NCBI GenBank assembly: GCA_037957365.1
Contig: JARHVA010001189.1
Location: 1,884,501-1,948,500, forward strand
DNA from: Torreya grandis
Taxonomy: Eukaryota; Streptophyta; Pinopsida; Cupressales; Taxaceae
Length of the DNA stretch: 64,000 nt
Direction: 5' to 3'
Shown here: positions 36,325 through 48,200 of the stretch, one piece after another
How positions within the stretch are numbered: position 1 is the first letter of the stretch
How the letters are laid out: every line of letters begins with the position of its first letter
The notes under the pieces: model-generated
Told to the model about the DNA's origin: nothing
The model's input: only the letters and a program-made list of their open reading frames with translations
Database searches by the model: none
Program-made: the position numbers and the translations under genes

Positions 36325-36740
36325 TAATTTCTAAATCAGTGATATCCAAGTTACGTGTGATTTAATTTATGAAGGTTCAAGCACTTATGTTGCCTCCCTT
36401 TATTTTCTTAAAATACTTGGATACTCTAAATGTAACCTTAAATCCAACATAGTACATGCCAAGGCTATGATAGAATATAAATGCATCCTCTATGTTTTAT
36501 TTGGCTTCCCATTAACATTCCTCCTATTACCATCTGTGTGAAATTTATGATCTTTAACTTTCCTCTTTCTTGAAATATCTTACTTGGTTGACCTTAGGAT
36601 CATCATATGAGATCATTCCCTTCATCTACATGTTATCTATAAATTTTCCTCATAATGGTGATATCTACAAGATTAAAGGGGACATGAATACTTGGAATTT
36701 TAAACAATTATAATATTTTTGTGTATTTAAAATTTCCACC
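36325..36740 (+). pseudogene. T5: aspartic protease remnant
   Basis: ISDIQVTCDLIYEGSSTYVA (about 36333-36395) matches the protease active-site region, with E-G-S in place of D-S/T-G. ASLYFLKILGYSKCNLKS follows. The second block reads NILLG then a stop, P, a stop and DHHMRSFPSS (about 36575-36625), where the family has L-L-G-R-P-W-I-H. Both damaged positions are C-to-T or G-to-A type changes. Confidence 0.65.
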
Positions 36741-37217
36741 CTTTAACCCTTACATAGTGTTCCCTTTTGGGAATCCCAACACTTCAACTATCTAGTTAAT
36801 TTCACATAAGGTTATAATGGTTAACCTGACTTAATTGGTAATTTTCCACCTAACCTATTAGAATCCAAAGATGATGATTCAGATGATGTAATCCTAAATA
36901 TCAAAACTTATGATCTTTCCCCTTGCATCATCACCTAACTTCCTCCTTTTATTCAACCTTGATCCCATCAAAAACCCTCTAACAACATACTAGTTACCTT
37001 AACCAAAACTAGAAACTCCTTTCATCATACTTATTTGACTAACATAATAATTCATAAATGTAATATCAACTTTCATACACCTGATTAAGATAATATCTAT
37101 GATTTAGATGACCCATTTTTAGCTAGATTCATCCAAGCTAGAAACATTAAAGTTATTAGATATCATTCTTCTTTATTTAAATCTTTTCATTCTTCTTCTA
37201 GCATTTTCTTGTTTTAT
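36741..37217 (+). pseudogene. T5: coding tail after the protease, cut at 37217
   Basis: Scattered readable segments such as DDPFLARFIQARNIKVIRYH (about 37107-37165) and a Ser-rich stretch (about 37185-37205) run up to the junction. No RT motif appears. The reading continues with no stop into the first T6 bases, as expected of a chance fusion. Confidence 0.45.
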
Positions 37218-40200
37218 TGTACTATTATCACCAAATATTATACCCTAGAGGAGGTTTTTAAATTATAATCAAATATTTTGGAAACATTGGAATACCTTTA
37301 GTCTTTTGGGTTGCCTATAGTAGATGAAAACCTCTAGGTTTAAGGGCTAGCTCCCTAGATTGATCCTTAAGTGCTTATCACCTACACTAACTATTTGCTT
37401 AGATGAAAAGGGATAGAAGTAAACATGAAAGAAAACTAATATAAATATAGTTTTACACTATAAATATCTCCACAATATTACCATACAATGACATTAAGAT
37501 ACATGACTCACAATACTAGTGCTAAAATCTTGAATTACTCTAACATTAGTATTTCAAACATGGAGGTGATATACATTGAAATAATCAAAGTAAGTGAACT
37601 AGAGATAATTGATAGACACTAAAGATAATTTTACACTTGAAAATAGACCTAATACACTTGAAAACACTTCATGTGACATGTTAGAGTGGAAATAACTTGC
37701 ATCAAACATGGAAGGATTGAGAGAAAGCAAGGATAGATATCAATCACTTAACTTTTCACTATACATCACTTCACATTTTTAAATAAGATAATTTTTGAAC
37801 TCAAAAATAAATTCAATATCTTATTTCAAATCCTAATTAAAATATCAAACTTGTAGGGCTTCACCATACCCTATGTGGAATTCCCATAAAAGAGTCAAAA
37901 TGGCTTGTATTTATAGAATGTGAGAAGAGAGAGAAGAAAGTGGAGCTCAAGGGTCATAATGCCACATGTCAAGGCATGAAAGCTAGTTAAATTACAAAAG
38001 GATGAATTTTAAAATATATTTTATAAATTATTATTGGACAAGTGTCCATCTAAAGCATAAAACTCTCCAAAATTAGCATAGGGTCCTTAAATGGCCTTCT
38101 TGAAACTGACTTCATGATTAGGCATATTTTAAGTGCTTGAAACTAGACTAGGGAGAGTTAGCACATATGAATAATTTTATGGGGGTTATAAAAAATATTA
38201 AATAGTTATCATATGTGTCTCTAACTCACAACCTTCTTTTGGATACTTGTTCTCAACATCTGTAGTCATTCATTAGTCTTCTAGGCCTCATTCTCATATT
38301 TGTCACCAAAGGGTCCTTTAGTTTCTAAATAAAATCCATGGAAGAGGTGTTAAGACACCTGTATAATACCCATATTCCTTCCATTAAATCATTTATACCT
38401 TTAAAACATCTAAAAACCAACTTTTAATTCTCTCACTTGGTAGTCACTCTCCTTTCTCACTATGTGCCAAAGACTTCCTGAGATGAGTGACTTGGAACAG
38501 ATGTTTATGTGATTTTATGAGGTGAGAAATGGATTTATGGAGTTATAAAAAGTCCCACTTCACCTCCCCAAATTATTCTCATTCTTTAAATCTCCTATGA
38601 TCCTAAAAAACACATAAAAACCTACAAGAACCCCTATTATCACCATGTTTGTATAAGTAGGGTATAAAACAAATAGGTAGGAAGGAGAATGGAAGATTAT
38701 TCAACAAATTCCAATAACTTTCCATGAAAAATTACTCCATTTAGATTCATATTCTTTCTTATCTTCTCCATCAGTTCAAAACTAAGGGTTTAGGAGGGTT
38801 TTAGATAGTTTGGATTCTTAAGGATTATTCATAAAATCCTTGTGTCTAACCTCCCAAAGAATTGCAAAAATTTTAAGCTCAGGATCCTCCTCAAATGTAC
38901 CCAACTCCTTGGGTCACCAAGATATAAATCCATATAGATGTGAGTGCTTGAAGTTGGTCTCTTGATCTTGAGAGTGTAATCTGGGTACCCCTTGGGTGTT
39001 TTTTAAGCCAAAAAAGACTTTTATATGATATTTAATACAAACTAGAGGTTTTAAAAAATCTTATACCTTCCCCTAAAGGTTTTAATTTGAGTGGGAAGGT
39101 TCATCTTGCCTTACAAGTGGATTAAGACCCCTGTAGGGCTTTAGGCCTAATAGGCCTGACTAAGTTCTTACACCTAAAACCTCCTATAAGTATCAATGTT
39201 ACCCTCAAGTCTTTCTACACCTTTATTCATGATCACCATAAATTTTTACACCATTTTAAGGGGATCCAAAACTTCTCATGTTGTCCTCTCACCAATTACT
39301 TACTAAGCTTACAGTCATGTCTGCCTAGGAGTGCCCTCTATCTTAGACAAATTAGAGGGCATATCTCCTATTTATATTTCCATATTAAATATATAGAGGG
39401 ATTAATTCGGTCTTAGTGACTATATGTACCAATTTTGATAGTTATATCACACTAATAGGCCCTTTAACTCTTCAAAAACCTCAAGATAAACTTGTCAAGT
39501 TGATGACTGTAGGTTTTTAGGAAACCTTAGACTGAGTATAGAACTAGAATAAGTACTTGATCTATTTATTTAGTCATAGGACCTCACTCTAATGAATAAA
39601 ACATTATTAATATGGTTCTAAACATGTTCAACATCTAAAATTTTCCAACCTTCTCTATCCACCTCTCTCCACTTTCCTAGGTCTAGTCTGTAGTCATATT
39701 ATAAGGGCCTATTTTAGTTGAGATTTGGGGTGTCCTATAGGTTTAATGCTTAATATTTAACACTATGTTATATGATTATTCCCTTATTGGAGTTTTTAAT
39801 ATCATATCACATTCAAACTCATTCATATCATGCCTAGGTATTGAAGCTAACACCTAAACTACCAATCTCCAATATGTTATCAGTCTACAATCAGCCTATA
39901 GGTTACCATTTAAGAGATTTAAAGACTCGTGTAGGTGATCATCTATATATGATCACTATGTTTAAACTCCCTCAATTCCCTCTTTGGGACACTAGTGTTA
40001 TTTATCATCAAATTAGGTCACTTGTCATGAAGGTATGCTTTCATTATGTCTTATTACATTGAAAGGTCACTTGGGATTCAAAAGTAATGTAGATGACTGA
40101 TAATCTATAGTTAAGTTTTGATTAAGATGAAAGCCTATTTACACTCTACTTTCATGATCAAATAACCAATATCCTATGTCAAATAATTAACTCTATGCTT

Positions 40201-41717
40201 TAAATACATGGTGGAAATCACTAGGCTAGTTTTTACTTCAAGATAGTCCATCATGGGACAATTCTTTGTGAGATAAGATCCCTATTTTAGAGATATTAAG
40301 GTAACATGTCTCAAAAACAACTATCTAATTTGTACATATGGTTCTCAATTTTTCCTTATGGAGTGATGCATTTACCACTACCTCAATGTTATTTTCAGTT
40401 ATCTTAGACCTCAATGAGGTCTCAAACAATCTCTAACACCTTTATTCAAATCTACTCAATCCTCTATGGAAGCTTCTTGTAGATGCACATGCAGGATACA
40501 AGGCAGTGTGTCAAGTTGGGTTTTCATAACAAATATTAAAACCATTTGGATAGTTAAAACTAATTATATCTACCTTTTGAGACTTATAAAAACTTTAAAA
40601 CCTCTTATCTTATTCAATATGAGTATCCAAAACTTATTTTCACCTAATTGTAGATGAATGTTATATGAAGGTTGATTGTGGACAAAAAAGTATGACTATG
40701 GGAAGTTTTTAGATGTTCACTCCATCAAGAGATTACTATGAGACCAAACCTCCTTAGGAGAGACTAAACACTATGTAATGAGAGTTAAATACAACATTTT
40801 ACCTTTTTTGAGACTATTAAATAAAGATAACCATCTGTAATTGATGAAACATGTCTGCAGACTGTGATGTGGTTTCCAACTAGTAGAATGAGGTGCTTAA
40901 GATTTTTTACTTCACACCACCTTGAAAAATGAGTTTATAATCACATGATAAAGATATTTAAACTCTTTTAAATCATGTACAGTACTTTTTTTTTGTATAG
41001 GACAATTGAAACAAAGAGGAAACCTCAAGTGTATGGGAAAGTGTAGGCAAAAACTAGTGGCACACTTTATTAGCAATAGTTCATTAAGGAAAATAAACCA
41101 AAATTGAAACTCTTATATGGATTTTAAGTAGAAAGGGAGTGTTATCATTCCTCAATATAATTTTATCCAACTCACTTCCTATTTTATATACTAGACTTAA
41201 ATCGGTTGACCATTTTTTCATGCAAAGGAAAGTGAGGGAGAGATAGAATAGTTTTATGCCAATTTTGAGATATTCAAAGTTTATTAAGCATGTAACTAAG
41301 TTTAGGGGACCTAAATGGTCACTCTAAATCCTTCCACACATTCCAAATATTATGCATAAGCTGTATAATTATGCAAAACCACATAAAACTACCACTTTTT
41401 CACTCATCTTATTATTTTGACATTGCACCTATATTTTTTCAATTCTAAAATAGTTCCTCTAACTTATTCTAACATTAGGGACATTGAATATTATTTTATA
41501 AAACGTTTTATTCTATGAAAATCTACAAGTCCCATGAATGAACCCAAAAGTGGCCTTAGAATGATATAGGACTATCTAAGACATATATGACAAAGATAAA
41601 TCACTATGTTAGCCCTATTAATACCATTGACCACTTAAAATATCATAGTAGACCCATATATAAAGTTTTAAAGTATATGGGTTGACCTAATTTGACTTGT
41701 GGTCAAATTATTCAACA
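37218..41717 (-). repeat. T6: 3' LTR, lacking about 90 bp at its outer end
   Basis: It aligns with 45342-49787 along its length. Shared blocks include TTGATCCTTAAGTGCTTATCACC (the first 20 bases at about 37357), TAGGTCTAGTCTGTAGTCA (about 39678) and TGACCTAATTTGACTTGTGG (from 41683). The outer end present in the right copy (45248-45341) is missing, so the junction with T5 at 37217/37218 is a deletion or recombination point and not a clean insertion edge. Confidence 0.88.
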
Positions 41718-42990
41718 TTCTTAGTAATTTCCTAAGGGTGGTAAGCTAGATATACCAGAGACTAGTAGCATACTCTTATCTGTTGGAATATGTAGTCACC
41801 TATGCATAGTATGGACATTGAATTGCCTCTAAAACCACACCAAACAATAGAAATAAAGACACACAAGACAAACACACTAAGCAAACACACATATGTTTTC
41901 AATAACACTGATGAAACACACATACAAAAGAATTGAAAACACACCTATCTTAATATATACAAAATCTTAAACTTGAGGTGAATAAAAAAATCACCATGCT
42001 TCAATTAGGGTCAAAGATGGTACTTATTTCATATTTTTTGCTCCATAAAAGTAACCTATCATGTGGAACATGTTTGTGAATAAACACTTGCTCATGTTGA
42101 TGGTCAAATGACTTACCATATACAACTCTTCTTATGCTTGCAAGTGTGTTGTTTGAATCTCTCAAGGAACTCCACACTATCTTCCAAGGATTTTATTTGA
42201 ACTTAAATCTTATTTAAACTCTATCATATCCAATTGGTACTCTTTAAATTACAAATTAGGAGTGATCAAGACTACCTAAACTTTACTCTCTTCACTTTCA
42301 TGATGTACTTGATGTTTAGGGTTATCTTATTCTCCTTTTAATTCAATGGATCTGAGAGTGACTCAACATCAAGTTGAGGTTTTCACTACTCAATGAAAAA
42401 ATCTTCTATTTTGGCTTCATTAGATTCCTCTATGACTATAACTTCTATGACAATATCTTGATGCTCATTTTCATTCTTAACAAGACACTCACCTTCATGA
42501 TTGATAAGACACTCAACAACCTACTTTTTAAGTTTATTAATAAACTTTTCATTAGATACACACTTCTTAGGAGGAGAAGTATACTTACTCAATTGCTTAA
42601 ACTCTTAGCTTAAGGAATGGAACCTTTTCCATAGGTCATCCTTCTCTTCATGGTTTTCATCTTCGAGGACTCCTTTATCAAGTGAAAGTAGAAAGGTATT
42701 TTTTCCTCACCATATTGATCTATCATGATTTTGAAACTATCATGATCATATATATGGATAGGGTAATTTCTCTCAGTAGCTTGTGAAAAAGAATGTTTAA
42801 TGCCTACCTCATATTTTTCATATGCTCCCTCATGGATGGTGTATGTGCCAAGATAAATTTCCTCAAATAAAGTGTATGGATAATGTCCATAGGTGTCTAC
42901 ACCATACTAATCTATAAATATATCATATATTCCCTCAATCTTATAATATGTTCCATCATCCATACCAGAATCCTCATGATCATTGATGAC
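41718..42990 (-). other. T6: region after the protease, acidic coding tail then non-coding
   Basis: On the minus strand, a frame from about 42700 to 42250 reads acidic and Lys-rich sequence (for example FINKLKK, VECLINHEGECLVKNENEH) with few stops, so the polyprotein seems to continue past the protease. No RT motif occurs before the 3' LTR. The closest purine-rich run near the LTR edge (about 41727-41740) is a poor polypurine tract. Confidence 0.5.
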
Positions 42991-42999
42991 ATAATTGAT

Positions 43000-43410
43000 A
43001 TTTGAGGTTTCTTATATATATGGCTCAATGTGAAACTTAACTAGTGGTTAAGTCCTGATGGTTACTTTTATTCCATACATTATCCTAAATTCCAAGAAGG
43101 ACCAATAAAATGATAGGTAGCCTCCTATCTTGGTTTTGAAATCCCTTGAGAGGTAGATATCAAATTGATCAGGTAAGTCAACAACCATAATGTCTTGAAG
43201 AATAAGGATTCTAGGACAATCATGAAAGAGAACCTTAAATTCCTTAAGAATTCCCACTAACTTAGTTGGTTTCCCATAAAGTTGAAGCACCCCTTTATTT
43301 TATGGATCATATTTTAGGCCCAATTTCTTATCTACAACCTTGGGCATCACTTAATCACTAACTCCACTATCCACTATGTAGTTGTGAATAAGTTTGTCTC
43401 CCATAATGAG
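43000..43410 (-). pseudogene. T6: aspartic protease
   Basis: The active-site motif VDSGVSD lies at about 43376-43356 (minus), followed by VMPKVVDKKLGLKYDP. The second half reads GVLQLYGKPTKLVGILKEF and ILQDIMVVDLPDQFDIYLSR (about 43205-43150), ending with GGYLSFYWSFLEFR. The second half resembles the protease of T1/T7 (DIQVVDIP in T1). D-S-G is intact, but stops at likely Gln codons break the frame (for example just before NKGVLQL). Confidence 0.78.
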
Positions 43411-44380
43411 AGTGAGGTAGAAGGGTGGAGGATTTTCATATTTAGAAGAGGATTTCACAATGTGATTAGGAGAATTGGTGAGAAAAAAATTACCATGAAT
43501 TTATGGTTGAGGGATAAAGTTTATTTGAGACAATTACTATTAAAAAATCTCCTTTTGACCAAGCATGTGAAAGACATCCCAAAGAGAAATACTAGCTTTA
43601 GCATTCTTCCAAAGAGTTGATAATGTTAAAAATAGGATTAATAACCTTGTATTGTGTCCTTTAAGGTAAGGAAGTGTTTGTATCTTGATACATTGGATCA
43701 TTTGGATTAACCTTTCCAATATTATGACTTAAAGTAGGTGTAGAAGTTGTAGGGATTGCCATACTTGCAGTCACACCTTGATGCCTTGTAGGAGGACTAC
43801 TTGAACTTATATACACACCATGGGCATCTCCCAAGGCCTTACTCTTTCGTCTAGTATTTTCTACATCGAAATTACCTTGGTTAAGAATAAATGTATCTTC
43901 CACTAGGAATTTTTTAAGATTAACCTTTTGGGGATATTATCCTTCATTTGCTTACATGAAAACTTCATCTTCTACTAATAGTTGAGGAGTGAATCCTACT
44001 TGAGAAACCAAATATTTCTCCCCACTTTCACTTACATCCATGAATTGACTTTGATTCCATTATTCTCCTTTTACCAAGTTGTTATGAACTGGTACCACAG
44101 CTCTTGTGTTGGAAGTGAAGTTAGATTGTATGCATTGGTAGACCTATTGAAGTTAGGTTGTCCTTGACCTCTACCTAGACCATATTGATGAGGTGGGAAC
44201 CTATTTACTTATTGATGATAAGGTTAAGGGTTTTGATGAACACCATACTATAAATTTGGTTGCCTAGTTTGATCCTCTAAGGCTTTGTATCTTGCCTTTC
44301 AATCAATTATCTCTTCTACTTTCTTACAGGCAGTTCTAGACTTTGAATTTGCATTAGGAATTTGGGAAACACTTGGAGCA
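43411..44380 (-). pseudogene. T6: linker between gag and protease
   Basis: The clearest open part is 43903-43661 (minus): a hydrophilic stretch with SSSSPPTRHQGVTASMAI and PTTSTPTLSHNIGKVNPNDP. Low-complexity Ser/Thr/Pro sequence is usual between gag and protease. Other segments (for example SESGEKYLVSQVGFTPQLL, about 44030-43975) continue in the same sense with stops. No zinc knuckle was recognised. Confidence 0.55.
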
Positions 44381-45010
44381 TTAGCAGACATATTTGGTAG
44401 AAAATTAATGAATATATCTATAGGCAACTTTACATCTTATATTAGTCCATTCTCATCTCTAATGGTAAGGCCATATGCTTTAGGTAAGGTGTAACCACCC
44501 ATGGACTACAACATTATGTCTATATAAGTATCAATAGCCCTTAAATATGTAGGAAACACAAAGCTTGTAGGTGGTCTCATGGGAGGAGGAAGCATATGCC
44601 AATATCTTTGGAATCTCTCATTAAAATCATGCATTGTCTCTTTTTGGGTTCTTTAAATCACATTGATCTAATGAATGAGTGATGTGTGATTACTCATGTC
44701 TTCAAACCTTGATGTCAATAGATCTCCAAAATCAACCTAAGTTGTGATACACCATATGAGCAATTTATTATACCAATCAAGTCCTTTCCTTCTAAGGGAC
44801 ATGGTAAGGATCCTAATAAAAATGTTAACCACAGTAACATTATGAAAACTATAAAATTTTGAAATATTCTTAATATGCTCACTAAGTGTGACATGACCTT
44901 CATCATTCAATATGGGAATACATTTGGTAGCATTAAGGGGTATATCATCATATGCATTGAGATGGATGGGATTTTTATTGTTAAGGGATAGGAAGGCATG
45001 TTGCTTAGCT
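44380..45010 (-). pseudogene. T6: gag
   Basis: On the minus strand, IPLNATKCIPILNDEGHVTL (about 44945-44885) and SEHIKNISKFYSF lead to LTMSLRRKGLDWYNKLLIW (about 44815-44755), the Trp-containing core of retrotransposon gag. DFGDLLTSRFEDMSNH follows. FNERFQRYWHMLPPPMRPP (about 44620-44565) is also typical of gag. Stops fall mainly at likely Gln codons. Confidence 0.75.
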
Positions 45011-45228
45011 ATGTTCTCCTCAAGTTCATCTTTATTCTCTTGATCCTCTTAGATTATAAATTCCTCTTGTTCTTCAATTGTCAATAAGGATGTTGAACTT
45101 CAAGAGGAATTTCAGGCTGAGGGATTGATTTTATGGGATTGAAAACTCTACTAAAAGATTACCTAGTAAGTACCATGAATTATGAACATAAATATATGAC
45201 AAAATAATGGTCTACAACTAGATATTAC

Positions 45229-45245
45229 TTTGAATGGAGTCACCA
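45229..45245 (-). other. T6: primer binding site, tRNA-Arg-like
   Basis: On the minus strand, two bases after the LTR end, the sequence is TGGTGACTCCATTCAAA. From memory, plant tRNA-Arg with a GACTCC acceptor stem would give a primer site TGGCGACTCCACTGGGG. The first 13 bases match except at two positions, both C to T. The site fixes the inner LTR edge at 45248. Confidence 0.6.
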
Positions 45246-45247
45246 AA

Positions 45248-48200
45248 TGTTGATTAAAACACCATATGTAGTTGTGATGTTGTCAAGACCAGCATTCACC
45301 TCAACAAGATGTCTTTAGGATAATGGTCTCAGTGGGTATGATATAACTATTATCACCAAATATTTCAGACTAGAGGATGTTTTTTAATACTAATCTAATA
45401 TTTGGGCAACATTCAAATACCTCTAGGCTTATGGGTTACATATAGTAGAGGTAAGGGTTAGCTCCCTAAATTGATCCTTAAGTGCTTATCACCTACACTA
45501 ATTATTTGCTTCTATGAAAAGGGATAAAAGTAAACATGAATTTAAAATAATTTAAATAAGGTGATACACTATAAATATCTCCACAAGATTACCATACAAG
45601 TGCACTAAGAGACATGACTCATATTAATATTAATATTTTGAACATGGAGGTGATATGCATGAAAATACTCGAGGTAAGGGAACCAAAAATCATTTTTATA
45701 AAATAAGGCTAATTTTACACTTGAAAATATAACTCATATAATTAAAAACACTTCATGTGACCTGATAGAGTGGAAAAAACTTGCATCAAACATAGAAGGA
45801 TTGAGAGAAAGAAAGGATAAATATCAATCACTTGAATTTTTACTAAACATCACTTCACATACTTAAAAAAATATTTTTTGAACTCAAAACCATATTTTAT
45901 ATATTATTTTTAAGTTAAATTATAATATCAAACTAGCAAGGCTTCACCATACTAGGTGTGGAACTCTTATACAAGAGCCAAAATGTCTTGCATTTATAGA
46001 ATGTGAGAAGAGAGAGAAGAAAGTGGAGCTCAATGGTCATAATTCCATATGTAAAGGCATGAAAAAATGTTAAATTATGTAAAGATGAAGTGTAAAATAT
46101 AGGTCTAGAATGTATTTTTGGACAAGTGTCCAACTAAAGCATCAAACTATCTAAAACTAGTATAGGGTTTTCAAATGGCCTTCTTGAAACAACCTTCATG
46201 ATTAACCATCTTTTGAGAACTTAAAATTTGAATAAGAAGAGTTGACATTTGTGCATCATTTTATGGGGATTATAAATAAGCTTCAATAGTCATCAGTTGT
46301 GTCTCTAACTCATAGCCTTATTTTGGACACTTTTTCTCACCATTTGTAGTCATTCATTAGTCTTTTAGGCCTTATTCTCACATTTGTCACCAAATTGTCC
46401 TTTAGTTTCTCAGTAAATTCCATGGAAGAGGTGTTAGGACACCTATCTAAGACCCATTTACCTTTAATTCCATGATTTATACCTTTAAAACATCTAAAAA
46501 CCAACTTTTCATTCTCTCACTTGGTCGTCACTCTCCTTTCTCACTATCTACCGAAGACTACCTGAGATGAGTGGCTTAGTAGAGATGTTTATGTGATTTT
46601 CTGAGGTAAGAAATGGATTTAAGGAGTTATAAATTTTCCCACTTAACCTCCCCAAATTATGATCATTCTTTAAATCTCCTTTGTTCCTGAAAAACACACA
46701 AAAACCTATACCAAACCCTATTTTCACCCTATTTGTATAAGGTATAGACCAAATAGGTGGGAAGGAGAAAGTAAGAGTCTTCAATAAGTTCCAATAAATT
46801 TCCAAGTAAAAATACTTTATATATATGCATATGATTTCTTATCTTCTCCATCGAGTCAAAACTAAGGGTTTAGGAAGGTTTTAGAGGGTTTGGATTCTTA
46901 AGGATTGTTCATAAAATCCTAACATCAAAACTCCCAAAAAATTCCACAAATTTTAAGCTCATGCCCCTAATAAAATTTCCCCAACTCCTTGGGTCACCAT
47001 GTAATGAATCCATATAGATGTGAGTGCTTGAATTTGATCTCTCAAGCTTGAAAGTGCAGTATAGGTACCCTTGGGGTGTTTTTTAGGCCAAAAATGACTT
47101 TTCTACGATATCTACTACAAACCGGAGGTTCCAAATAGTCGTATACCTTCCCCTAAAGGTTTTCATCTAAGTCTAAAGGTTCATATTACATTATAAGTGG
47201 ATTAATACCCATGTAGGGCTTTAGGCCTAGCCTAGGCCTAATAGGTCTGACTATGTTCATGCACCTAAAACCTCCTATGAGTACCAATGATGACTTTAGG
47301 TCTTTCTCCACATTTTCTCATGCTTAACACAACTTTATACACCATTTTTATGTGATACAAAACTTATTATTTTATCCTCCCACCATTTACTTACCAAGCC
47401 TGTAGTCATGTCTACTTAGGAGTGCCCTCTATTTGAGATAAAATATAGGGAATATCCCTTATTTTTCCTACCATTTTGAAGAAATAGAGGGATTAATTAG
47501 GTATTATTCACTAGTTTTACCAAGTTTCACAATTGGATCACACCAATAGACCCTTCAACTCTTCAAAAACCTCAAGACAAACTTCTCAAGTTGATGACTA
47601 TGTAGGGTTTTAAGAAACCTCAAACTGAGTGCAAAGATCGAATAAGTCATTGATCTATTTATTCGATCTAAACACCTAAATGAAATGATGGAAACATTAT
47701 TATTTTAGTTACAAACATGTTCAACATCCAACCTTTTTCAACCTTCTCTATCCACCTCTCTCCACTTGTCTAGGTCTAGTCTACAGTCAGACTGTAAGTG
47801 CCTATTATAGTTGAGATTTGGGGTGTCCTATAGGTTGAATGTTTCATATTTAACCATGTTATACATGATTTGGCCCTTATTTTAGTTATCAAGATCATCT
47901 CATAATCAAACACATTCATATCATGCCTAGGTCTTGAAGCTACCACCCAAACTACAAATATTTGATATGCTATCAGTCTGAAGTCAACCTATACATTGTC
48001 ATTTAAGAGATTTCAAGAATCTTGTAGGTGATCATCTATGTATGATCACTATGTTTCAACTCCCTAAATTACCTATTTGTTCCAATAATGTTATTTATCA
48101 TCAAATTATGTCCTTGTTATGAAGATATGCTCCCATTATGTCTTATTAAATTGCAATATCACTTAGGCTTCAGAAGTACTGTACATGACAAATAGTTTAT

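Larger units (their letters stand above)
31052..37217 (+). mobile_element. T5: 3'-truncated LTR element with gag and protease
   Basis: Order: 2.6-kb 5' LTR, primer site overlapping the gag start, gag, knuckle-like motif, protease and a short coding tail. It stops abruptly at 37217, where T6 LTR sequence begins. No RT is present before the break, so it cannot be said whether T5 ever had one. Its gag and protease are of the same broad class as T2 and T3 but are clearly divergent. Confidence 0.75.

Noticed and set aside
41762..41944. Cys/Phe-rich 60-codon minus-strand protein
   Set aside because: Short, low-complexity, next to the T6 LTR, and without any supporting motif.
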